A stretch of 64,000 nucleotides of DNA, taken from the NCBI RefSeq assembly GCF_000153765.1, contig NZ_DS022295.1:628887-692886 (forward strand), in the 5' to 3' direction. Origin of the DNA: Mariprofundus ferrooxydans PV-1. Its GTDB lineage: Bacteria > Pseudomonadota > Zetaproteobacteria > Mariprofundales > Mariprofundaceae. Under the pieces are notes generated by a model. That model had not been told where the DNA came from. It searched no databases and saw only the letters and a program-made list of their open reading frames with translations. Position 1 is the stretch's first letter. Each line of letters starts with the position of its first letter. The position numbers and the translations under genes are program-made. Of this stretch, positions 1-8,726 are shown one piece after another.

Positions 1-2
1 CC

Positions 3-566
3 GACAACAATAATCCGCACAACTGGCTGAACGATCACGGCGACTACCTCTATCGCTATGCCATGTCCCGGCTGCATGATGAGGAGCTGGCATCCGACCT
101 GCTGCAGGAGACACTACTGGCCGGCTGGAAAGGACATGCAGGATTTTCCGGCAGCTCATCGGTTCGCACCTGGCTGGTTGGCATCATGAAACACAAGATT
201 ATCGATCATATCCGTAAAGAGATTCGCGAGCGCAATCTGGTGGAAAGCGTGGAGTCGGACCCTACCTCAGCCTATTTCGATGCTGATGGCAGCTGGCATG
301 AAGCGCCGCAGGCCTGGCATGAAAACCCCGAAGCACTGTGCGCCAGCGGACAGTTCCATACTGTACTGGATCGATGTATCGAAAAGTTACCCGAGAAGCA
401 GCAGCTGGTATTCCGTATGCGCGATGTCAGCGGAGAAGAGAGTGAGGCCGTATGTAATACCTGCGACATCAGCGCGACTCACCTGCACGTACTACTGCAT
501 CGGGCGCGTATGGCGTTGCGTTACTGCCTGCAACACCACTGGTTCAATCAGGAGGAGAAGTCATGA
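3..566 (+). CDS. Sigma-70 family RNA polymerase sigma factor (5' end outside window)
   Basis: The reading frame is open to the left edge and is already coding sigma-like sequence at base 3, so the start lies outside the window. An in-frame ATG at 63 falls inside the conserved region 2 and is not a likely start. Region 2 is seen as YLYRYAMSRL followed by DLLQETLLAGW and RTWLVGIMKHKIIDHIRK, the core-binding and -10-recognition helices. A linker follows, then region 4 beginning LPEKQQLVFRMRDVSGEE with the helix-turn-helix that reads the -35 element. Its TGA stop overlaps the next gene's ATG (ATGA), so the two are translationally coupled. The sigma plus small zinc-finger gene arrangement matches a sigma-70 subfamily that travels with a zf-HC2 anti-sigma. 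The signal it answers to cannot be told from the sequence. Confidence 0.9.
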   Translation, partial: DNNNPHNWLNDHGDYLYRYAMSRLHDEELASDLLQETLLAGWKGHAGFSGSSSVRTWLVGIMKHKIIDHIRKEIRERNLVESVESDPTSAYFDADGSWHEAPQAWHENPEALCASGQFHTVLDRCIEKLPEKQQLVFRMRDVSGEESEAVCNTCDISATHLHVLLHRARMALRYCLQHHWFNQEEKS

Positions 567-814
567 AGCATGCATGCCAGGAGGTCAGCAGGCTGGCATC
601 CGACAGTCTGGATCGCCCACTCTCCCTGTTGGAGAAGTTGCGTTTTCACATCCATTTGTCGGTGTGCGGAAATTGCCGGAACTACACTGAAAACATGCAC
701 CTGATCCATAAGGCAACCGAGATGATGCAACAAACCAATTACGGTCACATCCGGCTGAGCCGGGAGCAGCAGCAGCGACTGCATGACATCCTGCACAGGG
801 AAACCGGCGTCTGA
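563..814 (+). CDS. Zf-HC2-type anti-sigma factor, 83 aa
   Basis: Small acidic/histidine-rich protein starting in the stop codon of the sigma factor. It carries H-x3-C-x2-C (HLSVCGNC, about residues 31-38), the zinc-binding core of zf-HC2 anti-sigma domains, and an upstream Cys at residue 5. There is no membrane helix, so it would be a cytoplasmic zinc-binding anti-sigma, possibly redox-sensitive as in the ZAS class. That sensing role is inferred only from the family. The coupled position directly behind the sigma factor is the strongest support for the role. Confidence 0.75.
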   Translation: MKHACQEVSRLASDSLDRPLSLLEKLRFHIHLSVCGNCRNYTENMHLIHKATEMMQQTNYGHIRLSREQQQRLHDILHRETGV

Positions 815-864
815 TACCCACAACGCTCACTCCAGCGCCAGGAGATAGTTCTCCGGCTACGGGC

Positions 865-1773
865 TTATTTGTCTTTCAAATCCCACACCCCGTCCCAGTC
901 TGATGCAGGCGGGTGTTGAGATAACTGGTCACAGCGATCAGCCATCACACGCCCTATACCCAGGCCGAAGTCACGGTATACTTTTAAAAACAGCGCTTTT
1001 GCAGCAACCCACTCGCGCTTGCAGAATAAGTCGTAGGCTTCTGAGTAGTAAGGGATAGAGTTCATTTTTTTGTCAAATCTCGGGTCATTATCAACGAGAA
1101 GCTCATACAGAGCTACCGGCTCGCGAAAGTTTTTCAATCGTACCCGGTCAATGAATCGCCAGGAAAATCTCGCATCGCCTTTGATATATACTTCAGCACT
1201 GTTGAAAAAACTCTCTGAAATCAGAATCCTGGCATCATAGAACTTGGACATCCCCTCTATTCGGGCTGCTTCATGTACACCGATGCCGATCGGGTGATTG
1301 CGTTGATCCAGATAGTAATAGACCAGCGCTATATCCCCGACTGTAATGCCAAAACCGACATCAATATTCGGCCGGGTCACGCCTGCATCCGTTGATTCAT
1401 TATACACACGCATACGTCCGGTCAGGCGATAAATATTTTCCAGGATGTATTTGGTATTATCTTCGGGGAAGATGGCCATCAATCCGTCGCCATAAATTTC
1501 CGTGTGCGTTTTATTGTGTCCCAGATACAGGTATTCATAAGAGGTCTTATGCACATCGAGAATGAATTTATCGTATGTGAATTCCTGTTCTTGGCTGTCA
1601 CTGTTATTTCGGTACATACCCTGCTCAAAATTCAGCAGAATATCAGTGGAGTCCCGCAGATCGCAGAACATAATGATTCGTTTCGATTTTTCAGCGGCGG
1701 GTTGATCACTGCATGCAACAGCTGCCTGTTCAGCCCCTGATATTGCCTTATCAGGTCTATTTGTGCTTACCAA
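865..1773 (-). CDS. Class III adenylate/guanylate cyclase-like protein
   Basis: 302 residues, no signal peptide or membrane helix. A class III cyclase catalytic domain occupies about residues 30-220. The first metal-binding stretch reads MFCDLRDSTD and the second YGDGLMAIF, so both metal aspartates are present. The Asn/Arg catalytic motif is altered: the usual V-N-x-A-A-R is V-H-E-A-A-R here, so the Asn is His while the transition-state Arg is kept. At the purine-selecting positions, alignment by eye puts Glu (E-I-Y-G-D) where adenylate cyclases have Lys, and His where they have Asp. Substrate is therefore uncertain. The C-terminal 80 residues (after LYELLVDND) are helical and may be a TPR-like tail. 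It is last in a leftward unit behind two TolB-like genes that are preceded by a CRP-type site. Confidence 0.75.
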   Translation of the reverse strand: MVSTNRPDKAISGAEQAAVACSDQPAAEKSKRIIMFCDLRDSTDILLNFEQGMYRNNSDSQEQEFTYDKFILDVHKTSYEYLYLGHNKTHTEIYGDGLMAIFPEDNTKYILENIYRLTGRMRVYNESTDAGVTRPNIDVGFGITVGDIALVYYYLDQRNHPIGIGVHEAARIEGMSKFYDARILISESFFNSAEVYIKGDARFSWRFIDRVRLKNFREPVALYELLVDNDPRFDKKMNSIPYYSEAYDLFCKREWVAAKALFLKVYRDFGLGIGRVMADRCDQLSQHPPASDWDGVWDLKDK

Positions 1774-1842
1774 GAGATCTTGCTCCTTCGTGTAAGCATG
1801 CAGCGGACGAATCTCTCTGACCAGTCATACAGGAGTAAAAAC

Positions 1843-2934
1843 TCAACTGACTTTTGCGGGCAGGAGAATCGTCCAGATATGGAAGCCGGACGTTCTTCCG
1901 CGTACCTGGTGGCTTTTACTCTCTTCACGACTGACCTTGCGGTCCGAATGGAAATAGATTCTGCCATTATTGGCAAAGCTGGGCGCGCCGTCGCTGGCCT
2001 TGTTGGTGGTCAGACGCGTCAGATTGCTACCATCACGACCGATCAGCCAGATGTCCCAATTACGCTGCTGCTTACTACTATGCCCGCCATCTTTATCATC
2101 TTCATCCTCATCACCGCGATTCGAGGTAAATGCGATCCAGCTGCCATCGGGGCTCCAGACAGGCTGGGCATCAACATGCTCACCGGAGGTCAGTTGTACC
2201 AGGTCCGAGCCGTCTGTATTCATCATGAACAGATGCCAGAAATGTCCATCCTGCATGGTAAATACCAGGCGTGAACCATCCGGCGAGAGCGCCGGGTTAG
2301 AGCCGGGAGAGAGCACCTTTTCAGCCCCCTGCTCAGTGATCAGGGTAAGGTTGTACTGATAACCACGTCTGTCCCAATCGATGAATGTGGCCTCTGTCTG
2401 TCTACCACGATGTCCAACAGCAGTGCCATGTTTTGGGGTCATGCGCGCAACAATCATCTCGCCATTGTTGAGTAGCACCGGGAATCGCAATTCGCCGTCC
2501 AGACGACGATACAACTTTCTGACTGATCCACCGTCTACCGGCTTCTCCCATAAATCCAGGCTGTTCTCACGGTAGGAAAGAAATGTCACCTTGTCCGGTC
2601 CATACCATGCGGCTGAATCCATTACCTGCTGATCGTAGTCGCTGACCACATTGATCGGATCACCATTTTCAAGCATCCGCTGCGATATAATCGATTTACC
2701 GCGATGCGTCGACACCACGAGCAGATGGTTACCATCCGGTGAAACCCTGGGATACATCTCATTTTCACCGGGCTCCAGGGTCAGCAGGCTGGCATGATCA
2801 CCCGCGTCAGCCGACTCATCCGTATGCAGTGCCTTGCCTGCCTCTTCCAGCCAGTCCATCAGATCTGCCGCCTGCGACGCAGAAGGCACAGACAGCAGCA
2901 GCAGAAGGGTCAGGCTGACAAAAGATTGCTTCAC
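1843..2934 (-). CDS. TolB-like periplasmic beta-propeller protein (WD40/PD40 repeats)
   Basis: 363 residues with a Sec signal peptide (hydrophobic LTLLLLLSVPS, probable cleavage after SQA). The mature protein is built from TolB/PD40 blades with the repeated signature S-P-D-G (SPDGNHLL, SPDGSRLVFTMQ, SPDGSWIAFTSN) and LVQLTSGEH/LTRLTTNKA strands. TolB itself also has an N-terminal domain and works with Pal in the Tol envelope system; this protein lacks the rest of a tol operon beside it, so it is a paralogue of unknown partner. It lies 12 bases downstream of a second protein of the same family and equal length, which points to tandem duplication and co-transcription. An acidic/basic low-complexity patch (GDEDEDDKDGG, about residues 275-285) is unusual. 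Confidence 0.75.
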   Translation of the reverse strand: MKQSFVSLTLLLLLSVPSASQAADLMDWLEEAGKALHTDESADAGDHASLLTLEPGENEMYPRVSPDGNHLLVVSTHRGKSIISQRMLENGDPINVVSDYDQQVMDSAAWYGPDKVTFLSYRENSLDLWEKPVDGGSVRKLYRRLDGELRFPVLLNNGEMIVARMTPKHGTAVGHRGRQTEATFIDWDRRGYQYNLTLITEQGAEKVLSPGSNPALSPDGSRLVFTMQDGHFWHLFMMNTDGSDLVQLTSGEHVDAQPVWSPDGSWIAFTSNRGDEDEDDKDGGHSSKQQRNWDIWLIGRDGSNLTRLTTNKASDGAPSFANNGRIYFHSDRKVSREESKSHQVRGRTSGFHIWTILLPAKVS

Positions 2935-2946
2935 AGACGCTGATCC

Positions 2947-4038
2947 CTACTTCAGCTTCAACTGCCAGATATTCCAGCCCGACGTCAGCTCGGTCTGGGG
3001 CTTTTCAGGATCGCGATTAGAGTGAAACACGACTGTATCCTTATCCATCCACGCAGGTCCGCCATCAACAGCGCGGCTGGCATTGGTCAGGCGAGTTATA
3101 CTGTTGGTGTTCAGATCCATCATATAGATAGAAGTGCGGGTGACTGCACCGGCTGAGTCCCGATTCGATACAAACAGCACACGACTGCCATCCGGACTCC
3201 ATGCCGGCTCAAAATCACCGAATGGAGAGTCGGTCAACTGGACCAGTTCACCACCGTTGATCTCCTGCATCCACAGATCGTAATTACCCTTCGTTTCACG
3301 CACAAATATCACTTTTCGTCCATCCGGTGAAATAGTGCCGTCAAAGGCATTGGGAATCATCGTCAGATCACCGCTCTTTCGGTCAAGTATATACAGCGAT
3401 GGTGGATCGAATTTATTATCATTGCCTGCCTTGGTGGCCTTATAACCGGCCTTGATTCTGAAGTTATCGCCATCATAGGTGCGCCAGAGCTGTCCGATCA
3501 GTTCGGAATCCGGATGCTTGCCAAAAGAGCTCAGCATCTCATTCTGGCGCAATTTCTGAAACGGCGTATCAAAGCACCAGACCTGACCATCACTGCTGGC
3601 ATTGAGGTGATAGGGAATCACGCCGCCACGGTAGGTCGCACCCGAGATAATAGCGAGGTGGCTCTCCCCGTGACCGCGCCACATCCAGGCGGAAATCGGC
3701 CCCAGTCGATTACTGACATAGCCGACCGAGCCATCCTGCACAGCCACGCCGAATCGGATAGCTTCATCCACAACCATCGGCTTTACTTCGCGCACTGCCG
3801 CCTTGGGAGAGAATTTAGAAACACGAACCACGCCACTATGATCCGGTACCATCGTGCTATACACCATAAAATCGCCAGCCACTGAGGGGTAGATGCTATC
3901 CACGCCCTTGGTAACAATTAACGGCGACACAGGATATAACGCATCCTGAGCCGTTTTATGGCCAGGTTCTGCTGAAAATACGGGTTGGCAAACAGTCATC
4001 GCGGCAGCGAATCCCGCCAGTAACAGTCTGGATTTCAT
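2947..4038 (-). CDS. TolB-like periplasmic beta-propeller protein, first of a tandem pair
   Basis: 363 residues with a Sec signal peptide (LLLAGFAAAMTVCQPVFSA). Propeller blades are recognisable from SPDGRKVIFVRE, LVQLTDSPFGDFEPAWSPDG and ITRLTNASRA, the TolB/PD40 pattern. The neighbouring downstream gene encodes a protein of the same length and fold, although the two diverge strongly outside the blade signatures. It is first in the leftward unit that ends with the class III cyclase. Upstream, within 90 bases of the ATG, are an 8-bp direct repeat and a perfect CRP-like palindrome. Function is unknown; a periplasmic sensing or scaffold role is a guess based on the fold only. Confidence 0.75.
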   Translation of the reverse strand: MKSRLLLAGFAAAMTVCQPVFSAEPGHKTAQDALYPVSPLIVTKGVDSIYPSVAGDFMVYSTMVPDHSGVVRVSKFSPKAAVREVKPMVVDEAIRFGVAVQDGSVGYVSNRLGPISAWMWRGHGESHLAIISGATYRGGVIPYHLNASSDGQVWCFDTPFQKLRQNEMLSSFGKHPDSELIGQLWRTYDGDNFRIKAGYKATKAGNDNKFDPPSLYILDRKSGDLTMIPNAFDGTISPDGRKVIFVRETKGNYDLWMQEINGGELVQLTDSPFGDFEPAWSPDGSRVLFVSNRDSAGAVTRTSIYMMDLNTNSITRLTNASRAVDGGPAWMDKDTVVFHSNRDPEKPQTELTSGWNIWQLKLK

Positions 4039-4050
4039 TTAGCGCTCCTG

Positions 4051-4067
4051 TGTACAAAGCCTGTACA
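4051..4067. promoter_or_regulatory. Direct repeat of TGTACAAA upstream of TolB-like unit
   Basis: Two copies of the octamer TGTACAAA (second starting at 4062) lie at an 11-bp spacing, one helical turn, 12 bases upstream of the ATG of the first TolB-like gene. The core TGTACA is itself palindromic. The position suggests an operator or leader element for this unit. No specific regulator is recognised. Confidence 0.3.
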
Positions 4068-4109
4068 AATTATTGGTCGCAATCTTGCAAAACATTTGTT
4101 TGAACTGCT

Positions 4110-4125
4110 TGTGATCTGCGTCACA
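4110..4125 (-). promoter_or_regulatory. CRP-type binding site (TGTGA-N6-TCACA)
   Basis: The sequence reads TGTGATCTGCGTCACA, an exact match to the Crp/cAMP consensus TGTGA-N6-TCACA. Its centre is about 80 bases upstream of the ATG of the first TolB-like gene, a usual distance for a CRP-activated promoter. The unit it would control ends with a class III nucleotide cyclase. That makes a cyclic-nucleotide feedback loop plausible but unproven. The site is symmetric and could also act on the divergent side, but the genes to its right also read leftwards. Confidence 0.6.
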
Positions 4126-4196
4126 GATGAATGTATTTTAACGGCGTATTCACCCGCACCGCAAGCACAACGCCAGCGGGAGTGACAGCTTCCGAA

Positions 4197-4433
4197 TCAG
4201 ATTTTCCCTTCCGACTTTAAATCATTGAGTAAATCTTCATAGCTGATGACCGGTTCGTAATCCTGCGCCTCAAAAGCCATCAGGTTCTGATGATCCTCTG
4301 CCAGCAAAGCCTTAACAGCTTCGTTCACCACATCCGATATCGAACGGTTTGTACCTGCCGATTTCAGCTTCAGAGCCCTGTGAATATGCTCATCAAAATA
4401 AACCGTGCACTGTTTTGCTTTTGCTTCCGCCAT
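4197..4433 (-). CDS. Ribbon-helix-helix DNA-binding protein (antitoxin/CopG-like)
   Basis: 78 residues from the ATG at 4433, chosen because GAGAGGTG sits 6 bases upstream. The N-terminal half has the ribbon-helix-helix pattern: a short strand (KQCTVYFDE), a helix (HIHRALKLKSAGT), then NRSISDVVNEAVKALL. The acidic C-terminal tail (EDHQNLMAFEAQDYEPVISYEDLLNDLKSEGKI region) resembles the disordered toxin-binding tail of antitoxins. No toxin gene is adjacent: the next genes are pgi on one side and TolB-like on the other. It is either an orphan antitoxin or a small regulator. Confidence 0.65.
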   Translation of the reverse strand: MAEAKAKQCTVYFDEHIHRALKLKSAGTNRSISDVVNEAVKALLAEDHQNLMAFEAQDYEPVISYEDLLNDLKSEGKI

Positions 4434-4498
4434 ATTTCGCACCTCTCTCATCCACGAGTGTAAAGTCAACACATTAAGACGTCAAAACATCAATGCGC

Positions 4499-6145
4499 CT
4501 ACTCTTTCTGGTGCTTTTTATAGTAATTAATCAGACCATTGGTGGACGAGTCATGTCCATGGGTATCTTCAAAGTCGTCCAGTTCCGGCAGAATCTTCCG
4601 GGCCAGTTGTTTACCCAGCTCCACGCCCCACTGATCAAACGCATTCACATCCCATATCACACTTTGCACGAATGTTTTGTGCTCATACATCGCGATCAGG
4701 CTGCCGAGCGCATGCGGCGTCAACTTTTGAAACAGAATCGAGTTGGTCGGCCGATTGCCCGGAAACACCTTATGCGGCACCAGCGCTTCCAGCGCTTCGC
4801 CACTCAACCCCTCTTCGATCAGCTCCTGGCGCACTTCCTCTGCAGTTTTCCCCAGCATCAGCGCCTCGGTCTGGGCAAAGAAGTTGGACATCAGCATCGG
4901 ATGATGACGCCCGACCGGATTTTTTGTTTCAACCGGCGCAAGAAAATCACAGGGTACCAGCTTGGTACCCTGATGGATCAACTGGTAAAAGGCATGCTGG
5001 CCGTTGGTGCCCGGCTCCCCCCAGATGATTGGACCTGTGGAGTAATCAACCAGCGTGCCATCATGTTTGACCCGCTTGCCACTGCTCTCCATATCACCCT
5101 GTTGAAAATAGGCCGGAAAACGGTGCATATACTGATCATAAGGCAACAACGCATGTGAATCCGCGTCAAAAAAGTTGTTATACCACACGCCCAGCACAGC
5201 CAGAATAACGGGAATATTCTCCTCCAGCGGAGCATGGCGAAAATGCTCATCCATCTCGTGCGCGCCGGAGAGCAGCTTCTCAAAATTATCCATGCCGATA
5301 TACAGCGCAATGGAGAGTCCCACAGCACTCCACAACGAGTAGCGGCCACCCACCCAGTCCCAGAATTCGAACATATTAGCCGGATCGATCCCGAATGCGG
5401 CAACAGCCCGGGCATTGGTGGATACGGCAACAAAATGTTTGGCTACGGCCGTCTTGCTGCCGCCACGGGTAAGGAACCAGTCGCGAGCCGTACGCGCGTT
5501 GGTGATCGTTTCCTGTGTTGTGAACGTTTTGGAGACAATGACAAACAGTGTCGTTTCCCTATGCAGATGGCGCAGTGTCTCCACCATATGAGTGCCATCA
5601 ATATTGGATACAAAATGCATATGGAGCATATCGCGACCAAACGGCGTCAGCGCTTCGGTTACCATCACAGGTCCGAGATCGGAACCGCCAATACCGATGT
5701 TCACAATATCGGTAATCGGTTTACCTGTACTGCCCAGCCACTCCCCTGAACGAACCGCTTCGGTAAACTCACGCATCTGCTTCAACACCCTGTTTACATC
5801 GGGCATCACATCCTGCCCATCCATCATGACAGGCCTGTTCGATCGATTTCGTAGCGCGGTGTGGAGGACGGCCCGATTTTCGGTATTGTTGATCTTTTCA
5901 CCGTTGAACATGCGCTCCGTCCAGCCGGAGACATCACACTCCCTGGCAAGCTCTATCAACATTTTCATACTCTCTTTGGTAATGATGTTCTTGGAATAAT
6001 CAACGAGAATATCATTGAAGTGCGCAGAGAATGTATCAAATCGATTGGCATCAGCCGCAAACAGCTCACGCATATGTACCTGTTTCATTTCTTCAGCATG
6101 CGCCGCCAGCTTTTTCCATGAATTCAGTTGCGTCAAATCAGACAC
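4499..6145 (-). CDS. pgi: Glucose-6-phosphate isomerase
   Basis: Interconverts glucose-6-phosphate and fructose-6-phosphate in the cytoplasm. The start is taken as GTG at 6145 because GGAGGGG lies 5 bases upstream and the resulting 548 residues match the length of the gamma-proteobacterial enzyme; the longer frame to 6211 has no ribosome site. Signatures are present: [26 protein letters not shown] (phosphate-binding), [15 protein letters not shown] with the catalytic Glu-containing MESSGK, and the C-terminal [16 protein letters not shown] with the catalytic Lys. It is transcribed divergently from glgA, with which it forms a hexose/glycogen metabolism cluster. Confidence 0.96.
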   Translation of the reverse strand: MSDLTQLNSWKKLAAHAEEMKQVHMRELFAADANRFDTFSAHFNDILVDYSKNIITKESMKMLIELARECDVSGWTERMFNGEKINNTENRAVLHTALRNRSNRPVMMDGQDVMPDVNRVLKQMREFTEAVRSGEWLGSTGKPITDIVNIGIGGSDLGPVMVTEALTPFGRDMLHMHFVSNIDGTHMVETLRHLHRETTLFVIVSKTFTTQETITNARTARDWFLTRGGSKTAVAKHFVAVSTNARAVAAFGIDPANMFEFWDWVGGRYSLWSAVGLSIALYIGMDNFEKLLSGAHEMDEHFRHAPLEENIPVILAVLGVWYNNFFDADSHALLPYDQYMHRFPAYFQQGDMESSGKRVKHDGTLVDYSTGPIIWGEPGTNGQHAFYQLIHQGTKLVPCDFLAPVETKNPVGRHHPMLMSNFFAQTEALMLGKTAEEVRQELIEEGLSGEALEALVPHKVFPGNRPTNSILFQKLTPHALGSLIAMYEHKTFVQSVIWDVNAFDQWGVELGKQLARKILPELDDFEDTHGHDSSTNGLINYYKKHQKE

Positions 6146-6336
6146 GTGTCCCCTCCAGCATGTACTCATCACAATGCACATATAGTACCGACTCAGGAGG
6201 TGGAAGGCCAAATAAATTACACCACGCCATGATCCCTCTATGTCGTAATAGATATACCGGCGATAAAATTCTTACATTAGTTCATCCTGCCCGGAATGTG
6301 CTAGTCTTCACGCCTGATCATGAAGGGAGCAAACAC

Positions 6337-7794
6337 ATGTCAGCACTAAATATTGTATTCATAGCATCTGAAGCCTCGCCATTGGCCAAGACCGGCGGCC
6401 TGGCTGATGTAACCGGTTCATTACCACATGCCTTGAAACATCTGGGACATGATTTGACAGTGATCATCCCCTTCTATCGACACCATTTGCAACAAGCAGG
6501 TATTACAACCACGCCGATGAATCAGAGCATTGAAATGTGGGCTGATGGTATGCAGCGCATCTGTCCGCTGCACCAGACAGAGTGCGATGGGTTACGTTTC
6601 ATTCTGGTTGAACAGGATGACCTGTTCGACCGGGAGGGTATCTACGGACCAGCCGGCGGCGCCTATGAAGATAATCTGCTGCGCTTCCTGTTGTTCGACC
6701 GCGTTGCGCTGGAAGCTGCCGCCCTGCTGGATCATCCGGTTGATATCCTGCATTGCCATGACTGGCAAACAGGCATGATTCCGGTGTTGCTCAAAACCCA
6801 GTACCAGCACCAACCGAATATCGCCCGTGCAAAAACCGTATATACCATTCATAACCTTGCCTATCAGGGCTATTTCCCGGCCACATGGATTCACCGTCTG
6901 GGGCTGCCCTCACATCATTATCACCCCGAAGGCTATGAGTTTCACGACCAGATTAACTGCATGAAAGCAGCGATTGCCTATGCCGATGCACTGACAACGG
7001 TCAGTCCCACTTATGCTGAAGAGATCCTGACACCGGAGTACGGCTGTCATATCGAGGGCTTCCTGCGCAATCATGCCTACAAGTTAAGCGGCATCGTCAA
7101 CGGGCTGGATATCGATCAATGGAACCCGCAAACAGACACATCTATTGCCGCCACCTATGGAGCCGGCAACATAGCAGGTAAAAAGCAATGCAAGGCATTA
7201 CTGCAACAACAATGCGGACTGAGTGTCTCTGCCGACACTCCACTGCTGGTGTTGATTTCACGACTGGCAGAGCAGAAAGGTATCGACCTGCTGTTGGCCA
7301 ATGCAGCCCAATGGGTGGAGCGTGGTTATCAGATCATTGTACTGGGCTCCGGTGATCCACAGGATGAGCATAGTCTGCACGCTCTGGCTGATGCCTACCC
7401 GTCCAGCCTCTATTTCTGGCGCGGCTTTAATGAAACGCTGGCTCGCCAGATCTATGCCGGCGGAGATATCTTCCTGATGCCGTCGCGTTTCGAACCGTGC
7501 GGACTGGGTCAGCTGATGGCCATGCGTTACGGCACGGTGCCAGTTGTACGCGCTACCGGCGGCCTGAAAGACACGGTCACCGATCACACCTCCAATCCGG
7601 AGAATGCCACAGGCTTCCATTTTACCGATGCAACTCCCGAAGCATTTGATCATGCACTTGAAGCTGCCATAGCCGCCTACCGTCAACCTCACCACTGGTC
7701 GGATATCCGCACACGCGCTCTGAAAAGAGATTCTTCCTGGGAAGCATCGGCTGCGGACTATGCGCACTTGTACAATCAACTGCTAAATCGGTAA
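6337..7794 (+). CDS. glgA: Glycogen synthase (ADP-glucose, GT5)
   Basis: Transfers glucose from ADP-glucose to the non-reducing end of alpha-1,4-glucan. The start at 6337 is chosen because GAAGGGAG precedes it and the protein then begins directly with the GT5 N-terminus SALNIVFIASEASPLAKTGGLADV, in which K-T-G-G-L binds ADP-glucose. The C-terminal Rossmann half shows LLVLISRLAEQKGIDLL and the E-P-C-G-L-G-Q motif at PSRFEPCGLGQLMAMRYG. At 485 residues it has normal bacterial length. The glucokinase gene follows after 5 bases, so the two are an operon. Confidence 0.96.
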   Translation: MSALNIVFIASEASPLAKTGGLADVTGSLPHALKHLGHDLTVIIPFYRHHLQQAGITTTPMNQSIEMWADGMQRICPLHQTECDGLRFILVEQDDLFDREGIYGPAGGAYEDNLLRFLLFDRVALEAAALLDHPVDILHCHDWQTGMIPVLLKTQYQHQPNIARAKTVYTIHNLAYQGYFPATWIHRLGLPSHHYHPEGYEFHDQINCMKAAIAYADALTTVSPTYAEEILTPEYGCHIEGFLRNHAYKLSGIVNGLDIDQWNPQTDTSIAATYGAGNIAGKKQCKALLQQQCGLSVSADTPLLVLISRLAEQKGIDLLLANAAQWVERGYQIIVLGSGDPQDEHSLHALADAYPSSLYFWRGFNETLARQIYAGGDIFLMPSRFEPCGLGQLMAMRYGTVPVVRATGGLKDTVTDHTSNPENATGFHFTDATPEAFDHALEAAIAAYRQPHHWSDIRTRALKRDSSWEASAADYAHLYNQLLNR

Positions 7795-7799
7795 CGCTG

Positions 7800-8720
7800 A
7801 TGTCTTTGATACTGGCTGCCGATATTGGCGGCACCAATATTCGGGCAGCTGTCGTTGATAGCTACGGCACACTGCTGCATGAGCATAACGTCACAGCCCG
7901 GCTAAGCGACCCTGAGCTGAGCGCAGACGCGATTATCACCATTATCGCCGGTCTGCTGCGTCCGATGCTTAAACATCATATTACGGCTGTCGGCCTTGGC
8001 TTCCCCGGCTTTTTTCGCGGTGACAGCGGTATGTTGGCCGCTTCCCCTAATCTGCCCAACATCAGCGAACTGGCGCTGGCTGATCGCCTGCATGAAGCCC
8101 TCGACCTACCCGTAGCCGTGCAGAACGACGCACTGTGCGCCGCTCTCGGAGAACATCAGTTCGGTGCGGGCAGAGGCTCACAAAACCTGCTGCATATGAC
8201 ACTGGGCACCGGCATTGGCGGCGGTCTGATCCTGAACAAGCGGGCATGGAGCGGTGAATTCGGCATGGCCATGGAGATAGGCCACTTGCGCGTAGCCGAA
8301 GAACGGCTCTGCGGCTGCGGTCTGCACGGCTGTCTAGAAGCCTATGCCTCTGCTACAGCTGTATCCGATCGTTATAAGGAAGAGAGCGGAGAACAACATA
8401 GTGCCGAGACGATCTATCAGCTTGCCGTCGCAGGCGATCAACAGGCGAAAACCATCATTGAACAAGCAGGTCATTATCTGGGGGCTGCCATTGCCGAAGC
8501 GATCAAGCTGCTGGATATCCATAACGTCACGATCAGCGGCGGCCTGACAGGCGCATGGCCTCTCCTGCACCCTGCCCTGGTAAAGACGCTGGATGAGCGA
8601 CTGATTCCTCCGCTCAGAAGCACTGTCAATGTATATCGAACGACACTCGGCGATCATGCAGGTCTGCTCGGCGCCTCGGTGATTGCACGCAATGCGCTTG
8701 CAGCCCGCGATGCAGAGTAA
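7800..8720 (+). CDS. ROK family glucokinase
   Basis: 306 residues with the actin-like ATPase fold: phosphate-1 motif ADIGGTNIRAAVVD at the N-terminus, catalytic Asp in VAVQNDALCAALGE, glycine-rich LGTGIGGGLI, and the ROK zinc-binding signature CGCGLHGCLEAYAS (about residues 170-183) preceded by EIGHLRV with its zinc His. Most likely it phosphorylates glucose released from or destined for glycogen. Other ROK sugar kinases (N-acetylglucosamine, mannose, fructose) cannot be excluded without assay. It follows glgA by 5 bases and shares its transcript. The small transposon-like element begins 16 bases after its stop. Confidence 0.88.
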   Translation: MSLILAADIGGTNIRAAVVDSYGTLLHEHNVTARLSDPELSADAIITIIAGLLRPMLKHHITAVGLGFPGFFRGDSGMLAASPNLPNISELALADRLHEALDLPVAVQNDALCAALGEHQFGAGRGSQNLLHMTLGTGIGGGLILNKRAWSGEFGMAMEIGHLRVAEERLCGCGLHGCLEAYASATAVSDRYKEESGEQHSAETIYQLAVAGDQQAKTIIEQAGHYLGAAIAEAIKLLDIHNVTISGGLTGAWPLLHPALVKTLDERLIPPLRSTVNVYRTTLGDHAGLLGASVIARNALAARDAE

Positions 8721-8726
8721 CTAACT

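Noticed and set aside
4493-5158. Rightward open frames inside pgi
   Set aside because: They are antisense to a clear pgi and have no recognisable domain.
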